Shown: positions 8,117-16,954, numbered from the stretch's first letter. The stretch: DNA of 64,000 nt from Salinirubellus salinus (GCF_025231485.1 NZ_CP104003.1:1426001-1490000); one strand, 5' to 3'. Made by a program: numbers and translations. Notes: generated by a model from the sequence alone, not told the origin.

Positions 8117-8125
8117 GTTTATGTG
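8117..8125 (+). promoter_or_regulatory. TATA element before the small coiled-coil gene
   Basis: gtttatgtg lies about 30 bp before GTG 8152 and about 60 bp before ATG 8182. It would place transcription start close to the GTG, giving either a leaderless message or a 30-base leader for the ATG. Confidence 0.5.
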
Positions 8126-8151
8126 TCAGGGACCGATAGAGGGGAACGAAC

Positions 8152-8427
8152 GTGTCCGAGGTCCCCCGGACGCGAACCAACATGGTCAGCGACGAAGAAC
8201 TCAAACAACACATCCGCACCGCCGAACGACAGCACGAGCAGTCGACGCCCGTCGCCGGACGACTCGACGAGATGGAGTCGACGGCCCGGCACGTCCACAA
8301 CGAACTGGCCCGCCGCATCGAGGCGGTGGACGACGCCAGCGCCGACCGGGACGAACTCGCGGCCATCCGCGAGGAGCTGGCCCGACTGGACCGTCGACTC
8401 GAATCCATCGAAGCCCAGCTCGACTGA
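8152..8427 (+). CDS. Small coiled-coil protein
   Basis: A 91-residue protein from GTG 8152, or 81 residues from ATG 8182, which begins MVSDEELKQHIRTAERQHEQ. Residues from about 20 to the end are almost purely helical heptads (LDEMESTARHVHNELARRIE, then ELARLDRRLESIEAQLD). It is probably soluble and oligomeric. It resembles small haloarchaeal coiled-coil proteins of unknown function; no catalytic motif is present. It stands alone between the UlaG-like gene and the permease. Confidence 0.6.
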   Translation: MSEVPRTRTNMVSDEELKQHIRTAERQHEQSTPVAGRLDEMESTARHVHNELARRIEAVDDASADRDELAAIREELARLDRRLESIEAQLD

Positions 8428-8502
8428 GACGACCCGGCCCCGAGCCCCGGTTCCGGCGTGCTGACCACCACCCCTCCACGCCGCTCTAATTCTCGATTCT
8501 GA

Positions 8503-8520
8503 TACCGCCAGCCGGCGGTA
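8503..8520. promoter_or_regulatory. Inverted repeat at the SLC13 promoter
   Basis: taccgcc and ggcggta form 7-bp perfect arms with a 4-base centre, directly before a TATA-like gtttaag (about 8522-8528) and 33 bp before ATG 8553. Its place over the BRE region suits a repressor or activator site. It could instead be a chance hairpin. Confidence 0.4.
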
Positions 8521-8552
8521 CCGTTTAAGCCGAGCCCTGTCGAACGGCCCGC

Positions 8553-10376
8553 ATGGTCACCGCGCCGCCGACGAGCGCCCTGGTCGTGTTCGCGCTCGTC
8601 GCCGTCGCCGTCGGGCTGTTCGTCACAGAGGTCGTCAGTCCGGACGTGACTGCGCTCTCGGTGCTGGTGGCGCTGGTCCTGCTCGAACCGTGGACCGGGG
8701 TCGGGCCGCAGGCGGCGCTCTCGGGGTTCGCCTCGCCGGCCACCATCACCATCCTCGCGATGTTCGTCCTGAGCGCGGGCGTCCAGCAGACGGGCGCCAT
8801 CCGACGGCTGGGGGCACTCGTCGCGGAGTTCGTCGCGGGGGACCGTCGACGGCTCTCGACCGCCATCGTGGCGATGACCGGGCCGCTGGCCGGGTTCGTC
8901 AACAACACCCCGGTCGTGGCGATGTTCATCCCGATGGTGACGGAGCTCGCCGACGAGGTCCACCTCTCCCCCTCGAAACTGCTCATCCCCCTGAGTTACG
9001 CCTCCATGCTCGGGGGGACCCTGACGCTCATCGGGACGGCGACCAACGTCCTCGCCTCGGACCTCCTGGACGAACTCGTCGGGCAGTCCTTCTCGATGTT
9101 CTCGTTCACGCCACTCGGCGTGGTCGTCCTGCTGGTCGGCTCCGCCTACCTGCTGCTCGTGGCCGTCCCGCTCCTGCCCGAGCGCATCGAGGTGGTCGAC
9201 CTCGTCAGCGAGTTCGGCCTCGAGGGGTACCTCCACCGGGTCTACGTCCGGCGACGCTCGCCGCTGATCGGGCTCAGCGTCGCCGAGGCGATGGAGGAAC
9301 TCGACGTGGACGTCGACATCATCCAGATCGTCCGCGGTGAGGAGACGCTCATCGCGCCCGTCGACCGGACCATCGAGCAACAGGACGTGCTCACCGTCCG
9401 GGCCGACCGGGACGCGCTCGACGCGTTCGTCGCCCTCGGCGCGCTCCGGCGGCTCCCGCAGGCCCGTGTCACGGAGCGCGAACTCGTCGAACCCGAGGGG
9501 CTCGGGACACTCGTGGAGGCCAGCATCGCACGGAAGTCGGCGCTGGCCGGCGAGACGCTCCGGACCGCAGAACTCCGTCGTCGCTACACCGACACCGTCC
9601 TCGCGTTCCGTCGTGGGGGTGACCTCGTCCACGAGGACATCGCCGACTTCGAGATGAGTGAGGGTGACGGACTGTTGCTCTACACCACGCAGGAGACGGT
9701 CGACCGACTGCGGAGCGACGGCGACCTCCTCGTCACGGAGGTGGCGAGGCTCCCGAACCACGAGGAGACGTTCCCGCCACTGTTCGAGACGAAGGCACCA
9801 CTCGCCATCGGCGTCGTCGGCGGGGTCGTCGCACTGGCCGCCCTGGACGTGCTCCCCATCGCTATCGCGGCGCTGGCCGGTGTCGTCGCGATGGTCGTCG
9901 GCGGGGTCATCGAGACCCGCGAGGCGTACAAGTCCGTCGACTGGGAGGTCATCCTCCTGCTCGCGGGCATCATCCCGCTCGGACTGGCCATCCAGTCCTC
10001 GGGCGGGGCGGCGTACCTCGGCGAACTGGTGGCGGCGGCGGCACCGGCGCTCCCGGCGCTCGTCGTCCTCGGGGCGTTCTACCTGCTCACGGGACTGCTC
10101 GCGAACCTCGTGACACCCGTGGCCAGCGTCGTCCTCGTGCTCCCCATCGCCGTCGAGACGGCGGCGAACGTGGGGGCCGACCAGTTCGCCTTCGCCCTCG
10201 GCGTGACCTTCGGCGCCGCCACCGCCTTCACCACCCCCATCGGCTATCAGACCAACCTCATGGTCTTCGCCCCCGGTGGCTACCGGTTCACCGACTACGT
10301 CCGGGTCGGTCTGCCGCTCCAACTGCTGCTCACGGTCGTCACCCCGGTGGCCATCGACCTGCTCTACAGCGTCTGA
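8553..10376 (+). CDS. SLC13-family permease with two TrkA-C (RCK_C) domains
   Basis: A 607-residue divalent anion:Na+ symporter-type protein of the ArsB/CitT superfamily. Helices fill residues 1-200, with the hallmark FVNNTPVVAMFIPMV and the GTATNVL stretch. Two cytoplasmic TrkA-C domains follow at about 205-290 and 320-400, then the second set of helices at 410-605 containing GAATAFTTPIGYQTNLMV. Relatives move sulfate, phosphate or dicarboxylates; the substrate here is unknown. The stop is one base from the convergent dodecin stop. Confidence 0.88.
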   Translation: MVTAPPTSALVVFALVAVAVGLFVTEVVSPDVTALSVLVALVLLEPWTGVGPQAALSGFASPATITILAMFVLSAGVQQTGAIRRLGALVAEFVAGDRRRLSTAIVAMTGPLAGFVNNTPVVAMFIPMVTELADEVHLSPSKLLIPLSYASMLGGTLTLIGTATNVLASDLLDELVGQSFSMFSFTPLGVVVLLVGSAYLLLVAVPLLPERIEVVDLVSEFGLEGYLHRVYVRRRSPLIGLSVAEAMEELDVDVDIIQIVRGEETLIAPVDRTIEQQDVLTVRADRDALDAFVALGALRRLPQARVTERELVEPEGLGTLVEASIARKSALAGETLRTAELRRRYTDTVLAFRRGGDLVHEDIADFEMSEGDGLLLYTTQETVDRLRSDGDLLVTEVARLPNHEETFPPLFETKAPLAIGVVGGVVALAALDVLPIAIAALAGVVAMVVGGVIETREAYKSVDWEVILLLAGIIPLGLAIQSSGGAAYLGELVAAAAPALPALVVLGAFYLLTGLLANLVTPVASVVLVLPIAVETAANVGADQFAFALGVTFGAATAFTTPIGYQTNLMVFAPGGYRFTDYVRVGLPLQLLLTVVTPVAIDLLYSV

Positions 10377-10377
10377 G

Positions 10378-10587
10378 TCACTCCTGCGGCTCGGCCAGTT
10401 CGAAGGCGACCGTCACCTCGGCCTGGTACTCCCGGTCGGCGGCGCTGGCGACCTCCACGCCGAGTTCCTCCACCTCCACCCAGTGGACGTTCTCGATGGT
10501 CTGTTCGGCCCGGTCGACGGCGTCGTCGACCGCGGCGTCGAAACTCTCGGTGCTCCGGCCGATGAGGGTGATCTTCTTGAACACCAT
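10378..10587 (-). CDS. Dodecin (flavin-binding protein)
   Basis: A 69-residue dodecin, a dodecameric flavin store and buffer in the cytoplasm. The sequence [12 protein letters not shown]...[15 protein letters not shown]...REYQAEV keeps W36 and Q55, the residues that in Halobacterium salinarum dodecin sandwich and contact the paired isoalloxazine rings. A Shine-Dalgarno-like GAGGAG sits at 10593-10598 just before the ATG, unlike the many leaderless genes here. The TATA element is near 10612-10620. Confidence 0.95.
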   Translation of the reverse strand: MVFKKITLIGRSTESFDAAVDDAVDRAEQTIENVHWVEVEELGVEVASAADREYQAEVTVAFELAEPQE

Positions 10588-10611
10588 CGCGCTCCTCGGT
10601 TCTCAGCCAGA

Positions 10612-10620
10612 CTACATAAA
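10612..10620 (-). promoter_or_regulatory. TATA element of the dodecin gene
   Basis: On the minus strand the region reads gatttatgtagt, about 25-30 bp before the expected transcription start near 10590. Together with the GAGGAG before the ATG it supports the assigned start. Confidence 0.5.
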
Positions 10621-10639
10621 TCCGCGTGGCGTGGTACCA

Positions 10640-11296
10640 CTACGCGCTGCGGAAGCGCGCCGCCATCTCCGCGGCCAGCCCCGAGAGGTGTGCGGTCCCC
10701 CACACCGCCACCACGACGGCCCCGACGGTGTCGAACACGAGGTCGAGCATCGTGTCCTCGAGGCCGTACTGGGTCAGGACGGTGCCGCTCCCGAGGACGC
10801 CCGCGGTCTCCGCCAGCGTGAACTCGACGACCTCCCAGAAGACCCCGAACGCGAGGGTCACCAGCAGGATGAACGCGAACATGAACCGGGGTGGGAGCGA
10901 TACGTCCTCGGAGTGCAGGTCGTAGGCCCGCGCGGTGGCGTAGCCGGCCGCCGCGACGACGCTCGCCGACAGCGCGTGGGTGACGTGGTCCCACCACCAG
11001 ACCTGTCGGTAGAACGAGGTGAGGCCGGTGCCCGGGATACCCACCGTCCCGAGCGCGTGGAGGAAGACGGCGCTGGTCACCCAGAGGACGAGGCCGGCGT
11101 CCATCTGGACGCCGAAGTCGCGTTCCAGCACCGGGACCAGTTGCGTGACGGCGATGGCGACCCCGGTGTTGACGAGGATGCCCGTGTTCCCGCGCTGGAG
11201 GCCCACGAGGAACATCCCGACGAGCAACACCTCCATCGCTGCCACCAGACGCAGTTGCGTTCGTTCGCCCAGACCCAGTCGGTCACGGAGCCTCAC
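10640..11296 (-). CDS. YjdF/DUF2238-like integral membrane protein
   Basis: A 218-residue membrane protein with about six hydrophobic segments. The end pattern WWWDHVTHALSASVVAAAGY, FGVFWEVVEF and LVFDTVGAVVVA resembles DUF2238 (YjdF) proteins, which have HxxHxxxG, E and D-N-x-x-G signatures in membrane helices. GTG 11296 overlaps the stop of the upstream membrane protein (GTGA). The function is unknown; co-translation suggests a two-subunit membrane unit. Confidence 0.65.
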   Translation of the reverse strand: MRLRDRLGLGERTQLRLVAAMEVLLVGMFLVGLQRGNTGILVNTGVAIAVTQLVPVLERDFGVQMDAGLVLWVTSAVFLHALGTVGIPGTGLTSFYRQVWWWDHVTHALSASVVAAAGYATARAYDLHSEDVSLPPRFMFAFILLVTLAFGVFWEVVEFTLAETAGVLGSGTVLTQYGLEDTMLDLVFDTVGAVVVAVWGTAHLSGLAAEMAARFRSA

Positions 11297-11922
11297 GCGC
11301 GCACCTCCGGCGGCACCACCGTCTCCGGGGTCCGCCGGCGCCGGAAGTACCCCTCGAAGATGACGCCGGCGAGCACGCCCGCGGCCGTCGAGTAGACGAA
11401 CTCGAACATCAGTGCGCGCTCGATGGCCGCCTCGGGCAACGTCGGGTCGAGCAGGAACGTCGTCCCGAGCAGGCTGTCGAGGGCGAACCGGGCGACGGCC
11501 CACGCACCGGCGGCCGCGAGCGTCGCCACGACGACGAACCCCACGGCGAACCGTGGGGTCATCCGCACCGGGGTGAACACCTGGAGCTCCACGGCGACGA
11601 CGAGCGCCACAGCGGCGACCGAGAGGTAGGTGGCGAGCGCGCTCGTCACGGGGACTGTGGCGGCAGAGCGACCGAGCAGGGGGAGCGACGCCAGCGCGAG
11701 CACCTCCCACGGGAGCATCACGCGAGGTGACTGGTGGCCGAGGGGGACGACGAGCGTGAGCGCGAGGACGGTTCCCGCGAACCCGGCCCAGAGCAGCGAC
11801 CCGGTGAGCGCGTTCCCGACGGCGACGACGGTCACCGCCCCGACCAGCGCCCACGCCAGCAGGGCGTTCGTCCGGGCGTCCTCGAGGAGTCCCTCTAGTC
11901 CACCGCGCGCGTCGTCCGACAT
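11293..11922 (-). CDS. Haloarchaeal multi-spanning membrane protein
   Basis: A 209-residue protein with about six hydrophobic stretches (for example WALVGAVTVVAVGNALTG and ATYLSVAAVALVVAVELQVF) and a basic, proline-rich C-terminus. No family motif is recognised. It is coupled by GTGA to the YjdF-like gene downstream, so the two probably work together in the membrane. Confidence 0.6.
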   Translation of the reverse strand: MSDDARGGLEGLLEDARTNALLAWALVGAVTVVAVGNALTGSLLWAGFAGTVLALTLVVPLGHQSPRVMLPWEVLALASLPLLGRSAATVPVTSALATYLSVAAVALVVAVELQVFTPVRMTPRFAVGFVVVATLAAAGAWAVARFALDSLLGTTFLLDPTLPEAAIERALMFEFVYSTAAGVLAGVIFEGYFRRRRTPETVVPPEVRA

Positions 11923-11976
11923 CGTACGGGTGCGAGGTGGGAGGCGGAGGACAAAAGCCCGCTGTCGAACGGACGG

Positions 11977-12519
11977 TCAGTCGGCGTCGTCGAGCTTCGT
12001 CCACTTCTTCTCGATCTCCGCGTTCGCACGGACGACGGTGTCGTCACCGACCGTGAGTCGGGTCTTGCGGAGTTCGATGGCCTTCACCGTCCCGACCGTG
12101 CCACCGATGTCGACCGTGTCGCCGGGGTCGAAGTCGGGGTCGCGGAGGAGGTAGACGCCCGCGACGGCGTCGGCGATCATGCCCGAGAGGGCGTAGGAGA
12201 CCCCGAGTGCGAGGAAGCCGGTGGCGGTCCCGAGCGACGTGGCGATGCCCTCCAGTCCGACGATGGAGAGGAACGTCAGCGCGACGCCGAACCAGAGGAA
12301 GACGAGGACGACGGTGCTGACGAACTGCCGGTAGACCGGCGAGTCGCCCGGAAGCGCCCGCGAGAGGACGGTCCGCACGGCGAACATCAGGACCTTGACG
12401 AGGACGTACGCGACGACGAGGAAGACGAGCCCGGTGAGGAGGTCGGGGATCACCTCGAGGACGTTGTCGACGAACGCTTCGAGGGCCGTCCGCACCACAC
12501 TACCCTGTAGCGGGAGCAT
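11977..12519 (-). CDS. Small MscS-type mechanosensitive channel
   Basis: A 180-residue protein with three membrane helices followed by the MscS pore-lining stretch (GTATGFLALGVSYALSGMIADAVAGVYLL) and the beta domain (DPGDTVDIGGTVGTVKAIELRKTRL, then TVVRANAEI). It lacks the large C-terminal cage, as in minimal MscS proteins. It should release osmolytes under hypo-osmotic shock. ATG 12519 is used; a GTG three codons upstream at 12528 is also possible. Confidence 0.88.
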   Translation of the reverse strand: MLPLQGSVVRTALEAFVDNVLEVIPDLLTGLVFLVVAYVLVKVLMFAVRTVLSRALPGDSPVYRQFVSTVVLVFLWFGVALTFLSIVGLEGIATSLGTATGFLALGVSYALSGMIADAVAGVYLLRDPDFDPGDTVDIGGTVGTVKAIELRKTRLTVGDDTVVRANAEIEKKWTKLDDAD

Positions 12520-12556
12520 GGTCACCACGAGAAGCGCGGGGGGTTTGTAACGTCCG

Positions 12557-12871
12557 CTACGGCGCCGAGAGGACCGCGGCCGAGGGATGGAGGACTGTGT
12601 ACGCCTCGTCCTCGACCCCGACGACGGCCCAGTCGTAGTCGGGGGCGCGTCCGAGGAGGTCCTCTCGGAGCGACTCCGCTCGGTCGAGCGGGGCGACGAA
12701 ACAGCGCAGACTCCCGTATGCGGGTGCTTCTGCGGGGTCGGCCGTGGTGACGTAGACGGTGCGCCACTTGCGCTCGGCCCTGAACTCGCCCCGGTCGGGC
12801 GTCACCTCGTACCCGAGGTCGGTGAAAATCGTCCGTGCCCGTTCGTCGAGTGACGTGCTAACGGCTGCCAT
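12557..12871 (-). CDS. Haloarchaeal DUF7116-like protein
   Basis: A 104-residue soluble protein: STSLDERARTIFTDLGYEVT, then RAERKWRTVYVT, LRCFVAPLDRAESL and YDWAVVGVEDEAYTVLHP. I recognise it as similar to a haloarchaea-only family of unknown function (DUF7116-type), with less certainty about the number. ATG 12871 gives the family N-terminus; the frame is open to 12931. No catalytic motif is visible. Confidence 0.6.
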   Translation of the reverse strand: MAAVSTSLDERARTIFTDLGYEVTPDRGEFRAERKWRTVYVTTADPAEAPAYGSLRCFVAPLDRAESLREDLLGRAPDYDWAVVGVEDEAYTVLHPSAAVLSAP

Positions 12872-12955
12872 CCACCATGAGGTTACGTGCCGCTCGTGAT
12901 AAGTGTTCTCGTGGCACGAGACAACTTCCACGCCAGCCCGTGCCTCGCGGCCGGC

Positions 12956-13330
12956 TCAGGGGTCGCGGGGGACGACGAACACGGGCACCTCGACGGTCGA
13001 GAGCACCGCCCGCGTCGTGGTCCCGATGGTCGAGAACCCGCCGGGCGCGTCGCGCCGCGGGCCGACGATTATCTCGTCGGCTCCGATCTCACGGGCCAGC
13101 GCGACGATCTCCTGTGCCGGCTGCCCGCGTCGCCGGATGGTCCGAACCTCGGCCACCTCGGTCAGCCGGGTCTGGGCCTCCTCGAACGCCGTCTCCGTGG
13201 CCTCCTCCACGTCCGGTTCCTCGACGGAGAGGACGTACACGGCGTCGTCCGGAGTCAACTTCTCGAGGAGGTAGTCGCAGGCCGCCGTGGTGGTCTCCGC
13301 GGACGCCGTCGCGACGAGGTAGACGGTCAC
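12956..13330 (-). CDS. Universal stress protein-like (short UspA)
   Basis: A 124-residue UspA-fold protein from GTG 13330: TVYLVATASAETTTAACDYLLEKL, then QPAQEIVALAREIGADEIIVGPRR and STIGTTTRAVLSTVEVPVFVVP. The nucleotide-binding GxxG part of the usual GxxG-9x-G[ST] motif is incomplete (GPRR), so ATP binding is doubtful. It closely resembles the gene at 14410-14796, which suggests a duplication on both sides of the dehydrogenase gene. Confidence 0.75.
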   Translation of the reverse strand: MTVYLVATASAETTTAACDYLLEKLTPDDAVYVLSVEEPDVEEATETAFEEAQTRLTEVAEVRTIRRRGQPAQEIVALAREIGADEIIVGPRRDAPGGFSTIGTTTRAVLSTVEVPVFVVPRDP

Positions 13331-13431
13331 TACAGGAGCCTCTGGTAGGCATCCCCAATAGTGTTCCCACGCTTCGGTCCCGAGAACCGTCGTGGGGAGT
13401 GGGGAGCGGGGGAGGAAGCCGAACGGCGCCC

Positions 13432-14379
13432 TCAGACGACCCGGTTGGCCAGCGGCCCCCCGGACCCGAGGCGGGTGACGTTCCCGGCCACCAGGTCCGC
13501 GAGGCGGTCGTAGTACCGCGGCGTCGCCCCCGCGTTGTGCGGCGTCACGAGGACGTTCCCGAACCCCCAGAGCGGGTGGTCCGGCGGGAGCGGTTCGGGG
13601 TCGGTCACGTCCAGGGCGGCCCCGCCGACGGCGTTCCGCCGCAGCGCCTCGACCAGCGCGTCGGTGTCGACGACCTGCCCCCGCGCCACGTTGACGAGGA
13701 CGCCGTCGTCGCGCATCGTCCGGAACGCCTCGCGGTCGACCAGCCCACGGGTCGCGTCGGTCAGCGGGCACGCGAGGACGACGTACGCGGCCTCGGCGAT
13801 GGCATCGTGGAACCGGTCGGGGCCGACCACCTCGTCGGCCGGCCCTCCGTTCGAGGGGTCGCCACGGACCCCCACCGACCGCACGCCGAACGGGTTGAGG
13901 CGGTCGACGACAGCGCTCCCGATGGCGCCGAGCCCGACGACGGCGACGGTCGACCCCTGCAACTCCCCGGTCGGGTACGAGCGCCACTCGCCGCGACTCG
14001 CACGCTCCCGCCCGACGTGGAAGTTCCGCGAGAACGCCAGAATCGCACCGACGACGTGCTCGGCGACGTTCGGCGCGTGGACCCCCGAGGCGTTCGTCAC
14101 GGCCACGCCCCGTTCCTCGAAGGCCTCGAGTGGCAGGTGCGAGTGCCCGGCGTAGGCGCCGGCGAACAGTTCGAGCGAGTCGGCCGCCGCGAGCAGGCCC
14201 TCGTCCATCCGCGGGCCGGTCACCACCGTCGCGTCGGCAGCGAGGTCACGCTCCTCGGCCGGCGTCCGTGCGAGGCGAACCTCGCAGTCGAGACGCTCGC
14301 GCAACGCCGTGGCGTACTCCTCGACGGGCATCCCGTGGACCCCCTCGCGGAGCACGAGGACGGTCGGGTCGTCGGTCAT
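13432..14379 (-). CDS. D-isomer-specific 2-hydroxyacid dehydrogenase
   Basis: A 315-residue NAD(P)-dependent dehydrogenase that reduces 2-keto acids or oxidises D-2-hydroxyacids. The Rossmann part shows VAVVGLGAIGSAVVDRL (GxGxxG), and the catalytic set is Arg in NVARGQVVD, Glu in DVTDPEPLP and His in VTPHNAGAT. The substrate is not evident. It lies between two similar Usp-like genes on the same strand, with about 100 bp and 30 bp gaps. Confidence 0.88.
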   Translation of the reverse strand: MTDDPTVLVLREGVHGMPVEEYATALRERLDCEVRLARTPAEERDLAADATVVTGPRMDEGLLAAADSLELFAGAYAGHSHLPLEAFEERGVAVTNASGVHAPNVAEHVVGAILAFSRNFHVGRERASRGEWRSYPTGELQGSTVAVVGLGAIGSAVVDRLNPFGVRSVGVRGDPSNGGPADEVVGPDRFHDAIAEAAYVVLACPLTDATRGLVDREAFRTMRDDGVLVNVARGQVVDTDALVEALRRNAVGGAALDVTDPEPLPPDHPLWGFGNVLVTPHNAGATPRYYDRLADLVAGNVTRLGSGGPLANRVV

Positions 14380-14409
14380 GGTCGTCCGTCGACCCCGTGG
14401 GACAAGAAA

Positions 14410-14796
14410 CTACGAGAGGGGCTCGAGCGGGAGGACGACGACGGGGACCGCGGTCCCCTCGAGCACCGCTCTGGCTGTCGGCCCGAGTTCCGGTCCTGCC
14501 CCCGACCGGCCCCCGTGTGGGCCCACGAGGAGGACGTCCGCGTCGAGGCTGTCCACGCTGTCGAGAATCTCGTCGGCCACGTCACCCTCTCGTTCCTCGA
14601 ACGCGAGTTCGCAGAACCCGGTCAGGCGGGCGGTGGCGACGTTCGCGGCGTCACCCGGGTCACGCTCGTCCGCGTCCGTCTCGACGACGGTCAGTACCGT
14701 CGCCCGGTCGTCGGGGTCGAGTCGGGCCGCGTCGAGCAGGTAGTCACAGCCCGCGGCGGTCGTGTGGACGGAGTCGGTGGCGAGGAGGTAGTGCAC
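14410..14796 (-). CDS. Universal stress protein-like (short UspA)
   Basis: A 128-residue UspA-fold protein. GTG 14796 is chosen because it aligns the start (HYLLATDSVHTTAAGCDYLLD) with the paralogue at 12956-13330; the frame continues upstream to 14889. It has VLLVGPHGGRSGAGPELGPTARAVLEGTAVPVVVLP with spacing near GxxG-9x-G, but proline replaces the last Ser/Thr. It may respond to stress together with the neighbouring dehydrogenase, which is inference only. Confidence 0.7.
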   Translation of the reverse strand: MHYLLATDSVHTTAAGCDYLLDAARLDPDDRATVLTVVETDADERDPGDAANVATARLTGFCELAFEEREGDVADEILDSVDSLDADVLLVGPHGGRSGAGPELGPTARAVLEGTAVPVVVLPLEPLS

Positions 14797-14882
14797 GGCG
14801 GGGGATAGCGCGCCGCAGACTCGGGCGTTGTGGTCGGGGCGAACCACGCCCCTCAAGTCCATACCGTCCGGACTCGTGGACA

Positions 14883-16127
14883 GTGACACGCCGCACCCAG
14901 TGGGGACTCGTCAGCCTCGCCGCGCTCACGCGCTTCGGGAGCGGCATCCTGATGGGGACGGTGCTGGCAATCGTCGTCGAGCGGACCGGGTCGGCGCTCG
15001 CGGCGGGCGTCCTCGCCACGGGCTACTTCGCGGGGCTGATGCTGTTCTCGCCGGTCTGGGGTGCCATCGCGGACGTGACCGGCCGGCGCCGGGCGGTGAT
15101 GGTCGGCACCGGCGCGCTCGCGACGCTCTCGATACTGCCACTCACCCTCTCGGACGCCATCGGCTGGTCCATCCTCTGGCGGGCGGTCTACTCCGTGTTC
15201 GCGGCCGGGTTCGCGCCCGTCGTCCTCGCCATCGTCAGCCACTACGGCGGCGCCAGCGGGACGGGCCGCTCCATCGGCTTCTACAACGGCGCCCGCTCCG
15301 GCGGCTTCGCCGGCGGCAACCTCGTCGCCGGCGTCCTGCTGGGGCTCTACCTCCCGGGCGACATCTACCTCGTCGTCGGGGCGCTCTCGCTGGTCTCGAC
15401 GCTCGCCGCCCTCGGCATCGAGGACCCGACGCCCTCCCCCGACGGCGACGCGACGCTCCGCGAGGTGGCCAGCGAGGTCCGCCACCGACTCCTCCCGAGC
15501 GTCGGGGACCGCGACCACCTCCGGACGAACGGTCTCGCGTTCCTCTACCTCGGCCTCGCGGTCCGGAACGCCTGCATCCTCGGCGTGATGGCGCTCATCG
15601 CCCCGTTCCTCGTCGGCACCGTCGGGCTCACCGAGGCGACGATGGGGGCAGTGCTGGCGGCGAACCACGGGACGCAGGTGCCGGCGATGGTCGCGCTCGG
15701 CGTGGTCGCCGACCGGGTCGGGCGCAAGCCGCTCGTCGTCGCCGGGATGGCCGGCAGCGGCCTGTTCGCGCTCGTCGTCTCGCTCGCGCCCGCCGTCGCC
15801 CCCGACTCCCGCGTCCTCTTCGCCGCGGGCGCGATGGTCGTCCTCGGCGTCGCCTTCTCGGCGATGACGACGGGGGCGCTCGCGTTCATCTCGGACGTCG
15901 CACCGCCGAACCGGGAGTCCGAACTGATGGGCCTGCGCTCGACGGCGAAAGGGCTCGGTGGCGTCGTCGGACCGGTGCTCGTCGGCGGGGTGGCGACGCT
16001 CGCGGGCTACCGGACGGCGTTCGCGCTGGCGTCGGTACTGGCGTTCGCCGCCGCGGCACTCGTCTGGGTGGCGTTGACGGAGAGCCGGCCGACGGGGAGC
16101 GGTGAGGTGGTGCCGGCGGGCGACTGA
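14883..16127 (+). CDS. MFS transporter
   Basis: A 414-residue major facilitator with twelve predicted helices from GTG 14883. The loop 2-3 signature GAIADVTGRRRAVM is present and is mirrored in the second half as GVVADRVGRKPLVV, and VVGPVLVGGVATLAGY lies near helix 11. The short loops and lack of a large insert suggest a drug or sugar-type exporter; the substrate is unknown. It is divergent from the Usp gene and transcribed alone. Confidence 0.85.
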   Translation: MTRRTQWGLVSLAALTRFGSGILMGTVLAIVVERTGSALAAGVLATGYFAGLMLFSPVWGAIADVTGRRRAVMVGTGALATLSILPLTLSDAIGWSILWRAVYSVFAAGFAPVVLAIVSHYGGASGTGRSIGFYNGARSGGFAGGNLVAGVLLGLYLPGDIYLVVGALSLVSTLAALGIEDPTPSPDGDATLREVASEVRHRLLPSVGDRDHLRTNGLAFLYLGLAVRNACILGVMALIAPFLVGTVGLTEATMGAVLAANHGTQVPAMVALGVVADRVGRKPLVVAGMAGSGLFALVVSLAPAVAPDSRVLFAAGAMVVLGVAFSAMTTGALAFISDVAPPNRESELMGLRSTAKGLGGVVGPVLVGGVATLAGYRTAFALASVLAFAAAALVWVALTESRPTGSGEVVPAGD

Positions 16128-16140
16128 GTACCGACGCCCG

Positions 16141-16920
16141 TCACTCCCCCTCGAACTCGGCCTGCTCCTTCTCGAAGAACGCCTCGACGCCACGCTGGTA
16201 GTCTCCGGTCTTCGTCAGCCCCACGATTGTCTCGGCCTCCTCCTCCATCTGCTCGGAGAGCTGGCGGTCCAGCGAGGTCCGGAGCAGCCGTTTGGTGCCG
16301 GCGTGGGCGAGGGTGGGGCCCTCGGCGAGCGCGGCGGCCTCCTCGGCCAGTCGCGTCTCGAACTCGTCGTCCGGGACCACCTCGGTGACCAGCCCGATCT
16401 CCTCGGCCTCGGCGCTCCCGACGGACTCGTTGCGCATCGCGATCTCCTGTGCCTTGCGCAGCCCCACGAGTCGGGGGAGGAAGTACGACGAGCCGCCGTC
16501 GGCCGAGAGGGCGATGGCGGGGTAGGCGAACTGGAACCGTGCGGATTCGGCCATCAGGACGATGTCGCCACAGAGCGCCGGCCCGATGCCGCCGCCGGCG
16601 GCCACGCCGTTGACGCCGCAGACGACGGGCTTGGGTGCCCGGTGGAGCGTGCTCACCATCGCGTGGAGGTGGTTGGCCACCTCGCGGAGGAGCGCCCCGT
16701 CGCTCTCGTCGAGTTCGAGCATCCCGAGGTCGGCGCCCGTGTGGAACACCTTGCCAGTGCCGGTGAGGACGATACAGCGGACGGCGTCGTCCTCGACGAG
16801 TTCGATGGCCGCCTCGTGGAGTTCGCGGGCGGTCTGGGCGTTCATCGAGTTGTTCTGCTCGGGCCGGTCGAGCGTGATGCGGCCGACTCCCTCCGTCCGC
16901 GTGACGGTGACGTGGTCCAT
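16141..16920 (-). CDS. Enoyl-CoA hydratase/isomerase family protein
   Basis: A 259-residue crotonase-fold enzyme. RITLDRPEQNNSMNAQT opens the fold, FHTGADLGML forms the oxyanion loop, and KPVVCGVNGVAAGGGIGPALCGDIVLMAESARF is the family signature. The position of one classical hydratase Glu is occupied in GSSYFLPRLVG context, so it may be a hydratase or an isomerase. ATG 16920 is used. It probably serves fatty acid or branched-chain acyl-CoA breakdown; convergent to the MFS gene. Confidence 0.85.
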   Translation of the reverse strand: MDHVTVTRTEGVGRITLDRPEQNNSMNAQTARELHEAAIELVEDDAVRCIVLTGTGKVFHTGADLGMLELDESDGALLREVANHLHAMVSTLHRAPKPVVCGVNGVAAGGGIGPALCGDIVLMAESARFQFAYPAIALSADGGSSYFLPRLVGLRKAQEIAMRNESVGSAEAEEIGLVTEVVPDDEFETRLAEEAAALAEGPTLAHAGTKRLLRTSLDRQLSEQMEEEAETIVGLTKTGDYQRGVEAFFEKEQAEFEGE

Positions 16921-16954
16921 ACCGCCCGGGGGTGCGACGGGCGGCGGCAAAACG

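Noticed and set aside
7941-10322. A minus-strand open frame of 793 codons over the SLC13 permease
   Set aside because: Low-complexity Arg/Glu/Asp composition and no motif; the permease on the plus strand has its full family signature.
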